Shown: one piece after another, positions 1-8,513 of the stretch
Layout of the letters: the number at the start of each line of letters is the position of its first letter
Numbering within the stretch: the stretch's first letter is position 1
NCBI RefSeq assembly: GCF_002723915.1
Contig: NZ_BEWL01000003.1
Coordinates: 62,001 to 126,000, forward strand
DNA length: 64,000 bases
DNA from: Gluconobacter albidus
GTDB lineage: Bacteria; Pseudomonadota; Alphaproteobacteria; Acetobacterales; Acetobacteraceae
Reading direction: 5' to 3'
The notes under the pieces: generated by a model
The model's database searches: none
Seen by the model: the letters and a program-made list of their open reading frames with translations, nothing else
Told to the model about the DNA's origin: nothing
Made by a program: the position numbers and the translations under genes

Positions 1-288
1 CTGGGACGCCGCTGCCTCATTGACCTGCACGATGGCCCCGAGCCCGTCCAGCACCACGGCGCAGGCAGGAAGCGGATCGACCGGCAGATCAGCCGGAGAC
101 ACGGGCTTCAGATAGTCGTCAGGAGGTGAGGTCGGAACGCGCGGCTGTCGCAGCAGGAGCCAGACTGCCAATATCCATCCCGCGAGCGCCACACAGACGA
201 GGACCATGCCGACCTGCAACGGCAGCGTATCTGCTACAGGCGGAAGGCCCCCTCCCGGCAGTGCTCCGGAAAGCGCTCCTGCCGGCAC
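1..288 (-). CDS. phoR: Phosphate sensor histidine kinase PhoR, N-terminal part (cut by window edge)
   Basis: Only the first ~95 codons lie in the window. The frame has one hydrophobic segment (around VALAGWILAVWLLLR), then a linker and the start of a PAS-like domain (ACAVVLDGLGAIVQVNEA). That layout, membrane anchor then PAS before the kinase core, is that of PhoR, which phosphorylates PhoB when phosphate is scarce. It follows phoB by a few bases at the end of the pst operon. The start is uncertain: a GTG at 288 lies just after the phoB stop, and an ATG at 207 sits immediately before the membrane segment. The kinase domain is not visible, so the name rests on context and the PAS start. Confidence 0.75.
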   Translation of the reverse strand, partial: MPAGALSGALPGGGLPPVADTLPLQVGMVLVCVALAGWILAVWLLLRQPRVPTSPPDDYLKPVSPADLPVDPLPACAVVLDGLGAIVQVNEAAASQ

Positions 289-291
289 CCG

Positions 292-1014
292 TCAGGCGCC
301 GTCCGTCGTCGGGCCATCATCCAGCGCGTAGCCGGCCGCGCGCACGGTCCGCACCAGATCGACCTCGCCCGGCCCGTTGATGGCCTTGCGCAGACGCCGG
401 ATATGGACGTCGATCGTCCGGATCTCGACATGGATGTTCTGCCCCCAGATCCGGCGCAGCAGATCCTCGCGGGAAAACACCTTGCGCGGATTGCGGATCA
501 GCAGGTCCAGCAGGCGATATTCCGTCGGCCCCAGAGACAGCATCCGACCGCCACGCTCCACGCGGTGCGTCTCAGGGTCGAGCGTGATGTCCGCGAAGGA
601 CAGACGGTCATAGGAAGACTGGTGCCGCCGCAGCAGGGCGCGCAGACGTGCATCGAGCGTATCGACGCTGCACGGCTTCATCAGATAATCGTCCGCACCC
701 GTGTCCAGCCCACGGATCGCATCCTGCTCGGCCGAACGCGCCGTCAGCAGCAGAACCGGCACGTCGCGCAGGGCAGGATTGGCCCGGATGCGACGGCACA
801 CATCCAGTCCGGACAGACCCGGAAGCATCCAGTCCAGAACAACGGCGTCAGGGCGCGATGTCTCAAGCGCCAGAAGCGCCGCTTCTCCATCTTCTGCCGT
901 CTCGACGCGGTAGCCGCGCTGTTCGAGATTATAGCAGGTCATCAGCAGCAGGGCCGGATCATCCTCGACGAGAAGAACAAGTCCCTTGGCGCGCGCGGGG
1001 GATGGGGCCTTCAC
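292..1014 (-). CDS. phoB: Phosphate regulon response regulator PhoB
   Basis: 240 aa OmpR/PhoB-type regulator. Residues ~10-125 are a receiver domain with the acidic pair (VEDD), the phospho-acceptor Asp in VVLDWMLPG and the conserved Lys in YLMKP. Residues ~135-235 are a winged-helix DNA-binding domain ending RTIDVHIRRLRKAI and VRTVRAAGYAL. Phosphorylated PhoB binds Pho boxes to switch on phosphate-starvation genes. The ATG overlaps the phoU stop by four bases, so the two are probably translationally coupled. Genes around it (pstCAB, phoU, phoR-like kinase) make the PhoB assignment strong over other OmpR-family members. Confidence 0.95.
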   Translation of the reverse strand: MKAPSPARAKGLVLLVEDDPALLLMTCYNLEQRGYRVETAEDGEAALLALETSRPDAVVLDWMLPGLSGLDVCRRIRANPALRDVPVLLLTARSAEQDAIRGLDTGADDYLMKPCSVDTLDARLRALLRRHQSSYDRLSFADITLDPETHRVERGGRMLSLGPTEYRLLDLLIRNPRKVFSREDLLRRIWGQNIHVEIRTIDVHIRRLRKAINGPGEVDLVRTVRAAGYALDDGPTTDGA

Positions 1015-1745
1015 CGGACGTCCGGCTCCTGCATCGTTTCCGCCACTGTCAGAGCCGAGGCCGGCCCACCGCGCGGCCGCAGGGACGGCAGATTGTCGCC
1101 CGTCACGGCGTAAAAGACGCGCTCGGCGATATTGGTCGCATGATCGCCGATCCGCTCAAGGTTCTTGGCGATGAACAGCAGTTCCGTGCAGGCGCGGATG
1201 TTGCGGGCATCTTCCATCATGTACGTGACGAGTTCACGGAACAGGGCCGTGTAGTATTCGTCTACCGCACGGTCCGAGTGCCAGACTTCCATGGCCCGGT
1301 TGGAATCCTGCTGTGTGATCGCATCAATCGAACGGCGCAGGTTTTCCTGCACCAGACGCCCCATGCTGCGCAGCCCCGAGAGCGAAATCTGGTTTTCCGG
1401 CATCCGGATTCGCAGCGAACGGCGCGCAATGGAGGAAGCGTAATCGCCGATCCGCTCCAGATCGCCCGTGATTTTCAGGGCCGCCACGATTTCGCGCAGA
1501 TCGCCCGCCATGGGGCTTCGCAGTGCCAGAAGACGGATCGCGAGGCTCTCGACCTCACGTTCGAGCTGGTCCACTTCCGGGTCCTGACGCGCCGCCGCAT
1601 CGGCGGCTTCCTCGTTGCGGTCCGCAATGGCGGACAGCGCGAGGGCGACCTGATTTTCCACGATGCCGCCCATCTGCGCCATCATGGAGCGGAGCTGGCC
1701 CAGCTCCTGTTCGTAGCTTTTGACGATATGGGATCTGTCAGCCAT
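1011..1745 (-). CDS. phoU: Phosphate transport regulator PhoU
   Basis: 244 aa, all-helical, with the two repeated PhoU three-helix domains. Recognisable parts are the start (ELGQLRSMMAQMGGIVENQV), the metal-binding type motif ERIGDYASSIA near residue 95 and its second-domain counterpart ERIGDHATNIAE near residue 205. PhoU couples the Pst transporter to PhoR so that PhoB stays off when phosphate is plentiful. It starts six bases after pstB and overlaps phoB by four bases, so it is an internal member of the operon. Confidence 0.95.
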   Translation of the reverse strand: MADRSHIVKSYEQELGQLRSMMAQMGGIVENQVALALSAIADRNEEAADAAARQDPEVDQLEREVESLAIRLLALRSPMAGDLREIVAALKITGDLERIGDYASSIARRSLRIRMPENQISLSGLRSMGRLVQENLRRSIDAITQQDSNRAMEVWHSDRAVDEYYTALFRELVTYMMEDARNIRACTELLFIAKNLERIGDHATNIAERVFYAVTGDNLPSLRPRGGPASALTVAETMQEPDVR

Positions 1746-1751
1746 GACGCG

Positions 1752-2582
1752 TTATCCAAACCTGCCGGTGATGTAGTCCTGGGTCTGCTGCTGCTTCGGA
1801 TTGGTGAACATCCGGTCCGCGCTGTCCACTTCGATCAGACGCCCCATGTAAAAGAACGCCACCTGATCCGCACAGCGTGCAGCCTGCTGCATGTTGTGGG
1901 TCACGATCGCAATCGTGAATTCTTCCTTGAGTTCGTCAAGCAGTTCTTCGATACGCGCCGTGGAGATCGGGTCCAGAGCCGAGGTCGGTTCGTCGAGCAG
2001 CAGGACTTCCGGGCGCGTCGCAATGGAGCGCGCAATGCACAGACGCTGCTGCTGGCCGCCCGAAAGGCCGGAAGCCGGAGCATTCAGACGGTCACGGACT
2101 TCGTTCCAAAGCGCCACGCGGGTCAGGACGTCCTGAACGCGCGCATCCATATCCGCCTTGTTCATTTTCTCATGCAGACGCACGCCAAACGCGATGTTGT
2201 CATAGATGGACATCGGAAACGGCGTCGGCTTCTGGAACACCATGCCCACGCGTGCGCGCAGGATGTTCAGGTCCAGATCGTGATCCAGAATATTGCGCCC
2301 GTCGAACATCACCTCACCGGTCGCGCGCTGGCCGGGGTACAGGTCGTACATGCGGTTAAAAATCCGCAGCAGCGTCGATTTACCACAGCCACTCGGCCCG
2401 ATCATGGCCGTCACGCGGCGGGCCGGAAAATCCACCGAAATGTCGTGCAGGGCGTGGTTTTCGCCATAATAGAAATTCAGGTTGCGGACAGCCAGCGCCA
2501 CTTCAGGGCTCTTCGCCACCTGCGGATCAGTCTTGGTCATCATGGAATCCTGTGTCATCCCCTGCAGTGTTCCCGGGGTCAT
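1752..2582 (-). CDS. pstB: Phosphate ABC transporter ATP-binding protein PstB
   Basis: 276 aa ABC ATPase that powers phosphate import through PstC/PstA. It shows the Walker [10 protein letters not shown], the signature [14 protein letters not shown], the Walker [14 protein letters not shown] and the switch His in [19 protein letters not shown] and the [16 protein letters not shown] ending are typical of PstB rather than other ATPases. The N-terminus has about 25 extra residues with internal Met codons (residues 9, 14, 15), so the true start may lie slightly downstream. Its first codon overlaps the pstA stop by four bases. Confidence 0.96.
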   Translation of the reverse strand: MTPGTLQGMTQDSMMTKTDPQVAKSPEVALAVRNLNFYYGENHALHDISVDFPARRVTAMIGPSGCGKSTLLRIFNRMYDLYPGQRATGEVMFDGRNILDHDLDLNILRARVGMVFQKPTPFPMSIYDNIAFGVRLHEKMNKADMDARVQDVLTRVALWNEVRDRLNAPASGLSGGQQQRLCIARSIATRPEVLLLDEPTSALDPISTARIEELLDELKEEFTIAIVTHNMQQAARCADQVAFFYMGRLIEVDSADRMFTNPKQQQTQDYITGRFG

Positions 2583-3451
2583 CCGCGTCGCGCCGAGACG
2601 CGGACGGCAATATTGATGGCCAGCACACCCATCGTGACCAGCAGCGCACCGGCCCAGGCAAGCTGTACCCAGTCTTCATAGGACGCGCCGGCATACTGGT
2701 AGATCGTCACCGGCAGGCTCGCCATCGGGCGGGTGAGGCTGAAAGACCAGTTCTGGTTGCCCAGCGACGTAAACAGCAGCGGCGCCGTCTCGCCACTCAC
2801 ACGGGCCAGCGCCAGCAGGATGCCCGTCAGCACGCCCGTCTTGGCGGAGCGCAGGCACAGCGAAAGCGTGACCCGCCAGCGTGTCGCACCCAGAGCTGCG
2901 CCCGCTTCGCGCATGGCGGTCGGGACGAGACGCAGCATGTCTTCGGTCGTGCGGACAATGATCGGCACGGCCAGAATGGCCAGTGCAACGGACCCGGCCA
3001 GCGCGGAAAAGTGGCCGAATGGCGCGACCATGACCTGATAGACGAACAGACCGACCAGAATGGACGGCACCGACATCAGCACGTCCGAGACGAACCGGAC
3101 GCAGGATGCGAATTTGTTGGTGTCCGTGCCATATTCCGAAAGATAGATGCCGCACCCAAGCCCCAGCGGCGTCGCCATCAGCAACGCCATAAACGTCTGG
3201 ATCAGACTGCCGACAATGGCGTTTGCCAGACCGGACGACGAGCCCGGCGGCCCCATCGGCTTCATGATCGCAGCAGCGGACAGCCCGGCAAGCCCGCGGG
3301 ACAGGAGGGTCCAGAGAATGGATGCCAGAACCAGCACCAGAATGCCGGCCATGACCATCCCGAAAGCGGTCGCCACATGATCGGCGCTCCGACGGCGGGC
3401 GGCACGGGGATTGGGCTTCCAGCCGTTGGTGGAAACGACGGTATCGCTCAT
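2579..3451 (-). CDS. pstA: Phosphate ABC transporter permease PstA
   Basis: 290 aa inner-membrane permease with six predicted membrane helices and the binding-protein-dependent transport fold. The EAA loop that docks on PstB is visible as [20 protein letters not shown] around residue 195. The stretch [19 protein letters not shown] is characteristic of PstA. It overlaps pstC upstream and pstB downstream by four bases each, so PstC, PstA and PstB are made in a coupled way. Confidence 0.95.
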   Translation of the reverse strand: MSDTVVSTNGWKPNPRAARRRSADHVATAFGMVMAGILVLVLASILWTLLSRGLAGLSAAAIMKPMGPPGSSSGLANAIVGSLIQTFMALLMATPLGLGCGIYLSEYGTDTNKFASCVRFVSDVLMSVPSILVGLFVYQVMVAPFGHFSALAGSVALAILAVPIIVRTTEDMLRLVPTAMREAGAALGATRWRVTLSLCLRSAKTGVLTGILLALARVSGETAPLLFTSLGNQNWSFSLTRPMASLPVTIYQYAGASYEDWVQLAWAGALLVTMGVLAINIAVRVSARRG

Positions 3452-4485
3452 TTCGTATTCCCCCGCAGCATCCGAGCCAGCGCCAGACTGGCGAATGACA
3501 GCAGCATCAGGATGAAGCCCAGCGCCAGCAGCGCGGAAAGGCGCAGCGAGCCGGCCGGACTTTCCGGAAACTGAAGAGCGATCAGGGACGCAACCGTGCT
3601 GCGCGGCGCAAACAGCGACCAGCCGACAGCCGTGACGTTACCGATCACAAAGGTTACGGCCATGGTCTCGCCCAGGGCACGGCCCATGCCGAGCACGATC
3701 GCACCGATCATGCCCGAGCGGGACCACGGCACCACGACTTTCCACATCACATCCCAGCGCGTGGCGCCAAGGCCATAGGCGCTTTCACGCAGCATGTTGG
3801 GCATAGCGGCAAAAACGTCGCGCATCACAGCCGTCATGAAAGGGGCGATCATCACGGCCAGCACCAGACCTGCCGTCATGAGGCCCGTTCCGAACGGCGC
3901 GCCGTGAATGATGAATTTAATGCCCGGAACATGCTTGAAATGATGCGTCAGGAAAGGCTGGACCGTCCGCGCCATGAAGGGGACGATCGTGAAAAAGCCC
4001 CACATACCGAAAATGATCGAGGGAACCGCAGCCAGAAGCTGCACGGCCGTTCCAACGATCGCCGCAATCCGGGGCGGCGCCATCGCTGTCAGCCAGAACG
4101 CCGTACCAAAGGCCAGTGGCAGCGCAATCGCCACGCCGATCAGCGTGCTGACGATCGTTCCGAACAGCGGCGCCCAAGCGCCATAAAGATCGGCGACCGG
4201 ATTCCAGACATCGTGAAACGCAAATCCGAGACCAAAGGTCCGAAAGGCCTGGCTGCCCCCAATGCCCATGAGGACCACGAGGCCGCCCAGCACCACCAGG
4301 ACCAGCAGCGCCGAAGCCGCCACCAGAAAGTGGAAGGCAGTATCAGGCCCGCTGCGGCGGCTTCCACTTCTGGAAGCACCGGCCGTATCGCGGGCCTCTT
4401 CGGACGGCGTGGCTGTGGCAAGGGTCATGCGTGAGAAGCTCTGACTTGAAAAACGGGCATTATCCGGCAGCCGCAGCCACCACAT
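3448..4485 (-). CDS. pstC: Phosphate ABC transporter permease PstC
   Basis: Permease partner of PstA, with the EAA loop RESAYGLGATRWDVMWKVVV and several membrane segments starting near FLVAASALLVLVVLGGLVVL. The longest frame opens at a GTG at 4536, but a strong Pho box lies at 4540-4557, only three bases away, so transcription must start further inside. I chose the ATG at 4485, preceded by AGGAGG (4498-4503, 12 bases away); the ATG at 4428 (MTLATATPSEE) is the other candidate. It is the first gene of the operon. No pstS precedes it, which is unusual. Confidence 0.92.
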   Translation of the reverse strand: MWWLRLPDNARFSSQSFSRMTLATATPSEEARDTAGASRSGSRRSGPDTAFHFLVAASALLVLVVLGGLVVLMGIGGSQAFRTFGLGFAFHDVWNPVADLYGAWAPLFGTIVSTLIGVAIALPLAFGTAFWLTAMAPPRIAAIVGTAVQLLAAVPSIIFGMWGFFTIVPFMARTVQPFLTHHFKHVPGIKFIIHGAPFGTGLMTAGLVLAVMIAPFMTAVMRDVFAAMPNMLRESAYGLGATRWDVMWKVVVPWSRSGMIGAIVLGMGRALGETMAVTFVIGNVTAVGWSLFAPRSTVASLIALQFPESPAGSLRLSALLALGFILMLLSFASLALARMLRGNTK

Positions 4486-4539
4486 CAGTGCATTAGCCCT
4501 CCTGTCAGGGAAGAACAACCGGAACAGGAACGACACCGG

Positions 4540-4557
4540 ATGAAAGATTTATGTCAT
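4540..4557 (-). promoter_or_regulatory. Pho box upstream of pstC
   Basis: On the minus strand this reads ATGACATAAATCTTTCAT. Against the E. coli-type Pho box CTGTCATAAATCTGTCAT it matches 15 of 18 positions, including the whole central CATAAATCT. It faces the pstCAB-phoU-phoBR operon, whose products include PhoB itself, so autoregulation by phosphate starvation is expected. Confidence 0.8.
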
Positions 4558-4793
4558 CACCGCCCCAGATACCCGAAACAGGCCTTGCCAAACCTTGGGA
4601 AAAGCCGGGGATGAGAGCCTGTCCTAAAACCGAAAACCATCAGGTCAGAAATGGAAAGCCCTTCAAAGGAACCACCCTGCGGATAACACGTTTGAGACAC
4701 TGACAGCCCCGCATCATAGCGGAGTGCCAAGATATCTCAGCGGTTATGAGGGCTCCCAAAACGGGCCTCAGACCAATGCTCAGGAGTATTCCC

Positions 4794-5333
4794 ATGGTTT
4801 CCAGAACAGACCGTCACGTGACGCAGAACAACACTGCGGACAACACCAAGAATGTTTCCATCGAAACGCTCAACGCACGCCTGTCGGACCTGATTGATCT
4901 GGCACTGATCACCAAACAGGCACACTGGAACCTCAAAGGACCGCAGTTCATCGGGGTCCATGAAATGCTTGATGGCTTCCGCACCAGCATCGACGGTTAT
5001 TCGGATACCGTTGCCGAACGTGCCGTACAGCTTGGCGGAACAGCACTCGGAACCGTGCAGGACGTGTCCAAGAACAGCGCCTGCACGCCCTATCCGAACA
5101 ACATCTACCGCGTCGCCGATCATCTCGCGGCCCTGATCGACCGCTATGCGACCGTTGCGAACAACGTGCGTGAGTCGATCAAGACAACGGACGAAGCGGG
5201 CGATGACGATACGGCCGACATCTTCACGGAAGTTTCGCGCGGCCTCGACAAGCATCTCTGGTTCCTTGAAGCCCATGTTCAGGAACCGACCGGCGAGATG
5301 CGTGATGGCGACCACAAGGGCAGCCGCGGCTGA
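4794..5333 (+). CDS. dps: Dps-family ferritin-like DNA-protection protein
   Basis: 179 aa from the chosen start. It has the Dps ferroxidase signature around residue 40-70: KQAHWNLKGPQFIGVHEML, then DGFRTSIDGYSDTVAERAVQLGG, supplying the His, Asp and Glu ligands shared between subunits. Dps dodecamers store iron, remove peroxide and coat DNA in stress. The longer frame starts at 4746, but the ATG at 4794 has AGGAG eight bases upstream, and the polar N-terminal tail that results is usual for Dps. A strong terminator follows at 5360-5390. It stands alone on the plus strand between two minus-strand units. Confidence 0.93.
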   Translation: MVSRTDRHVTQNNTADNTKNVSIETLNARLSDLIDLALITKQAHWNLKGPQFIGVHEMLDGFRTSIDGYSDTVAERAVQLGGTALGTVQDVSKNSACTPYPNNIYRVADHLAALIDRYATVANNVRESIKTTDEAGDDDTADIFTEVSRGLDKHLWFLEAHVQEPTGEMRDGDHKGSRG

Positions 5334-5359
5334 TCCGAACGGCTTCACCGGAAAACACA

Positions 5360-5390
5360 GAACGCCCCGCAGGCCTCCTGCGGGGCGTTC
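5360..5390 (+). terminator. Terminator after dps
   Basis: A perfect 14-bp stem (GAACGCCCCGCAGG / CCTGCGGGGCGTTC) with a 3-base loop follows the dps stop by 26 bases. No long T-run follows, and it also abuts the end of the convergent gene at 5397, so it may work in both directions. Confidence 0.8.
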
Positions 5391-5396
5391 TGACGT

Positions 5397-5831
5397 TCAG
5401 AGACAGTGTTCGAGATGTTCCAGAGCGAAGGCCAGATCGGTTTTCGTGTAACCCAGACCGGTCCCCTCTGAACGTAGTTCAGACACGGGAGGCAGGAGCG
5501 CTGTCGGATCAGGAACATTCTGGCCCGTTTCCGAAGACAGCAGCTCTGTCATTCTCCTGAAGTCCTGAAGCTGCAATGGCTGCGATGCGGAATTCGGCCC
5601 CTGCTGGACGAGCCAGTTTTTCGTCATTTCCCTAAGGTTGCCCCATTCCCTCTCGCCATCGGCAGAGACCGGCGCTGACAGAGCTGCGTGCGTGGCTTGG
5701 GCAAGGTTGAGGATATCGGCATTCGTGAGCAGAGCCGGGCGGGAGAAGGCGTCTTTCCTGCACACCCAGCCGCCTAACACCGCCGTCAGGGCTGACGCGG
5801 CCTCATGCGCAACCCCGGCCGTTTTCTCCAC
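5397..5831 (-). CDS. Hypothetical protein
   Basis: 144 aa soluble protein that I do not recognise. It is rich in Ala, Leu and Glu, probably mostly helical, with one early hydrophobic stretch (ASALTAVLGGWV) too weak for a confident membrane anchor. The annotated start is GTG, but the only good ribosome site (GGGAGG on the minus strand) lies 17 bases upstream of it and 8 bases before an in-frame ATT three codons earlier, so a rare ATT start is conceivable. It is convergent with dps. The upstream 5832-5989 stretch is AT-rich and probably holds its promoter. Confidence 0.6.
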   Translation of the reverse strand: MEKTAGVAHEAASALTAVLGGWVCRKDAFSRPALLTNADILNLAQATHAALSAPVSADGEREWGNLREMTKNWLVQQGPNSASQPLQLQDFRRMTELLSSETGQNVPDPTALLPPVSELRSEGTGLGYTKTDLAFALEHLEHCL

Positions 5832-5989
5832 CCCAGGAATATGTAAATCCTCCCAAACAGACCGCGCGCAGTCGCAGACAGAGCAAGACCCCTGCCAGAA
5901 TGCAGACCCTGCATCGGTTTAACTCTTAATTATTCCGCGTCTATTAGCAGAACATTGTTAACAAGATAATAATTGGATTCCGCACCGGG

Positions 5990-7270
5990 TCAGGGTCTGT
6001 GTATCTTTATGATCTGACTGACCAGATCATCGTAGCGGTCCAGATACGCAGTCAGGCAGAGTTCAGCTTCGGCATAGCGGCGGGCTTCCTGCCCCAGTCG
6101 GCGCGCGCTGCGACGGTCCTCCAGAAGCTGGAGCGTTGTCTCGGCAATTGCGGCTGAGTCCAGAAACGGTACCAGACGGCCTGTAACGTCATGCGTGATG
6201 AATTCCCTGACCGGTGCCGTGTCACTTCCGATGATCGGGCATCCTGTCGCCATGGCTTCGCGCAGGGACCAGGACGCAACGAACGGATAGGTCAGATACA
6301 GATGGGCGTCGGACCGCCGCAGCAGGGCCCGGAAATCATCGTACTCGACCTTGCCGACAAAATGCACGCGATCAAGGTCCAGCTTGCCTTCCAGTTCGCG
6401 GAGCATGAACTCGCGCCAGCTTCCACCTCCGGGAGGGAGCGTGCCGTAGCTAACTTTGTCTCCGCCTACGAGAATGATCTGGGCGTCCCTGCGTTCGGCC
6501 AGAATGCGGGGCAGTGCGCGCATGACGACGTGAAAACCGCGATAAGGCTCAAGGTCGCGGGCGACATAGGTGACGAGGGCATCTTTCGGCGTGATCCGTA
6601 CCCCGTTGATGACAAGATTGCGCCGTCTGGCCTGGGGTTCGGGGGAGCATAGGTCCAGATTGACGCCTTCCCGCAGCAGCGAGATCTTTTCCTGCGCCCA
6701 TGCCGGATAAGTGCCGAGCTGAAACTGCGTCGGGCTCTGGCCGTATCCGTTTTTCAGACAAAGAGCCTGCAGATTGATCGAATTCTTGACCCTTACCGCG
6801 GCCGCCAGTTCCGGCGAAGGCGGGAATTCCGGGTCGAACCCCACGTCATTCTGATCTGCGTGGTAGAAAAACTCGAAATACCCGAGAATCGGGCAGTCGG
6901 GAAAAACGTCGCCCAGATTGAGCAGTTCGCCCCAGCCGTGATGTCCAACGATGATATCCGGCTCATAGCCCAGCCCCTTGAGCGTGCGGGCCGCGGTTGC
7001 GACGGCTTCGGCACGGAGCAGGCCGTATTCGAACTCCCTCAGATGAGGGTGTGTCTCCATCGAAGGCAGACGCGGCACGCGGTAGATGGCGCGTCTGACG
7101 CCGGGAATATGGTTGTTGTTCGCCTCCGAAATGAAGACGATCTCATGATCCTGCGCGAGAAGATGACGGACAAAATGCAGGAACTGTCCCGGGAAATTCT
7201 GATGGACGAAGAGATAACGCACGACGTCTCCGGAGCGACTGGAAGCCTCCGTGAAGTCCTGTTCGCGCAC
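5990..7270 (-). CDS. Family 4 glycosyltransferase
   Basis: Up to 426 aa. An N-terminal Rossmann-like donor/acceptor domain begins RYLFVHQNFPGQFLHFVRHL, a signature of the bacterial GT4 group with the specialised N-terminal half. The C-terminal half carries the GT4 features YVARDLEPYRGFHVVMRAL, VHFVGKVEYDDF and the nucleotide-sugar motif SLREAMATGCPIIGSDTAPVREFI (an E-x7-E-like region). The start is GTG at 7270; an internal GTG at codon 17, directly before RYLFVHQ, is a good alternative. It is the last gene of the minus-strand secretion/glycosylation cluster. Its acceptor is unknown; a surface polysaccharide or exported protein is inferred. Confidence 0.85.
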   Translation of the reverse strand: MREQDFTEASSRSGDVVRYLFVHQNFPGQFLHFVRHLLAQDHEIVFISEANNNHIPGVRRAIYRVPRLPSMETHPHLREFEYGLLRAEAVATAARTLKGLGYEPDIIVGHHGWGELLNLGDVFPDCPILGYFEFFYHADQNDVGFDPEFPPSPELAAAVRVKNSINLQALCLKNGYGQSPTQFQLGTYPAWAQEKISLLREGVNLDLCSPEPQARRRNLVINGVRITPKDALVTYVARDLEPYRGFHVVMRALPRILAERRDAQIILVGGDKVSYGTLPPGGGSWREFMLRELEGKLDLDRVHFVGKVEYDDFRALLRRSDAHLYLTYPFVASWSLREAMATGCPIIGSDTAPVREFITHDVTGRLVPFLDSAAIAETTLQLLEDRRSARRLGQEARRYAEAELCLTAYLDRYDDLVSQIIKIHRP

Positions 7271-7306
7271 GGAGAAGACAGCAGATGGCGGCAGTTTTCA
7301 AAGAAT

Positions 7307-7332
7307 CCGGGGAAGAAAATCCTTCTCCCCGG
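7307..7332 (-). promoter_or_regulatory. Intercistronic hairpin between the ChW-like gene and the GT4 gene
   Basis: On the minus strand a GC stem (CCGGGGA with TCCCCGG, plus inner pairs) lies in the 85-base gap. It is followed by ATTCTTTG, a poor T-tail. It could be a weak terminator/attenuator or an mRNA-stabilising hairpin that sets the level of the last cistron. Confidence 0.45.
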
Positions 7333-7355
7333 TTACTGTGTCAGACCTGAACGGT

Positions 7356-8330
7356 TCAGGAGGCCGTGACGGATTTGCGCTTTCTGGGTGCGGCAGGCTT
7401 GGCCGGGGCCTGAGCCGCTTTTGCAGCGCGGGCCTTCGGGGCGGCCTTTGCAGGGGCTGCCGGTTTCGGAGCATCTTCTCCTTCAGGCACGATCTCAAGC
7501 AGGAAGGCTTCCAGAGGTGCGAGGCTCTCTGCCTCAAGCGCTTCGGAGCCATCCACGGGGCCAAGGCGCGTCCCGTCTATGAAAGACGCCGTAAGACGGA
7601 TCCTGAGCTTCTTTGCAGACTCGCCCTTCAGGCGGACGCGCAGCCCAAGGATCGGCAGCGCCATGCCACGCGAGCCGCAATACTGCCCCCCTTCCGCCCA
7701 GGGAGACAGCCAGCCTTTGCCCAGAACCGCCTGATATTCGATATCCGACGCAGGGATGCCCTTCTCGGGAGCAATGCTGAAACCCTCGATCCAGCCCTGA
7801 CTGCCCGGGATTCCCATCCAGTGCCCGATACCGCTCGTAACGTCGCCACGACGCTGGATATGCGCGGAAATGTCCTTCGAAGCCGCCTCAGTCACGGGTG
7901 CAGCCACGGGTTCAGGGACTTTGACTGCCGGGGGAACGGGAGCAGCATCCGGAACGACCGTCTGCGCCGGAGCTGTAGCCACAGGGCCCGCAAGCTGTGC
8001 GACCTGCAGGCGCGGCGCGGCGTGAGCGCTGCCCGGTTCCTGATAGGTCGTCACAAGAACGGCGGCCGGACCACGCATGACCCGGACGAGAGCCGCGCCG
8101 TTGGAACCGCCGATCCAGCCATCCTCTTCGAAGGTGCTGACGGTCACAATCCCGGGAGGCGTTCCCGGCGCGCGTGAAATCCTGACGCCCGGCAGCCCGG
8201 CGGGGCCGGCAGGGGCCTGACCGGCTGCATGGAAAATGCAGAAAATCCCTGCATCCAGCACCATCATATGTGCACCGGCCTTGAGGTCGATGACCCGGTT
8301 CTGTCGTGGTGCTTCGGCGGCGTTAGACAT
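7356..8330 (-). CDS. Protein with a ChW-like domain and Ala/Pro/Lys-rich linkers
   Basis: 324 aa, no signal peptide seen. Residues ~1-110 form a small domain (VIDLKAGAHMMVLDAGIFCIF, then a VTTYQE strand). Residues ~115-155 are an Ala/Pro/Val-rich linker. Residues ~155-250 contain QGWIEGFSIAP, IEYQAVLGKGWLSPWAEGG and QYCGSRGMALPILGLRVRL, which fits the clostridial hydrophobic W (ChW) repeat pattern of a GW core, a G-x-GT/S turn and a final beta strand. The C-terminal ~45 residues are histone-H1-like (Ala/Pro/Lys). ChW domains are thought to bind surface glycans; that link is inference. It sits between two glycosyltransferase genes of the export cluster. Confidence 0.6.
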   Translation of the reverse strand: MSNAAEAPRQNRVIDLKAGAHMMVLDAGIFCIFHAAGQAPAGPAGLPGVRISRAPGTPPGIVTVSTFEEDGWIGGSNGAALVRVMRGPAAVLVTTYQEPGSAHAAPRLQVAQLAGPVATAPAQTVVPDAAPVPPAVKVPEPVAAPVTEAASKDISAHIQRRGDVTSGIGHWMGIPGSQGWIEGFSIAPEKGIPASDIEYQAVLGKGWLSPWAEGGQYCGSRGMALPILGLRVRLKGESAKKLRIRLTASFIDGTRLGPVDGSEALEAESLAPLEAFLLEIVPEGEDAPKPAAPAKAAPKARAAKAAQAPAKPAAPRKRKSVTAS

Positions 8331-8386
8331 TCCCTACTCCCAATTGCATCCGTTCTTGCGGGCAATAATACTGGTATGTTTCATGA

Positions 8387-8410
8387 ACTGTCACGAATGG
8401 TCGTCACAGT
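8387..8410. promoter_or_regulatory. Inverted repeat in the 183-base gap upstream of the ChW-like gene
   Basis: ACTGTCACGA and TCGTCACAGT form an inverted repeat matching at 9 of 10 positions around a 4-base centre. A minus-strand TATTAT-like -10 element lies between it and the start at 8330. This suggests an operator and an internal promoter for the last two genes of the cluster. Confidence 0.45.
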
Positions 8411-8513
8411 TATGAGCGGTATCCCGACGATGTGTTGCAACAGCCTTCGACAAATACCGGTTCCTGTTTGAACAGCATAATGGACTGTTTCGTTAGAAAA
8501 GGTAAACCACCCC

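Noticed and set aside
648-2681. Long 677-codon open frame on the plus strand
   Set aside because: It is antisense to phoB, phoU and pstB, which all have clear motifs; the frame is a by-product of GC-rich codon bias (RRH/HAR-type low-complexity protein).
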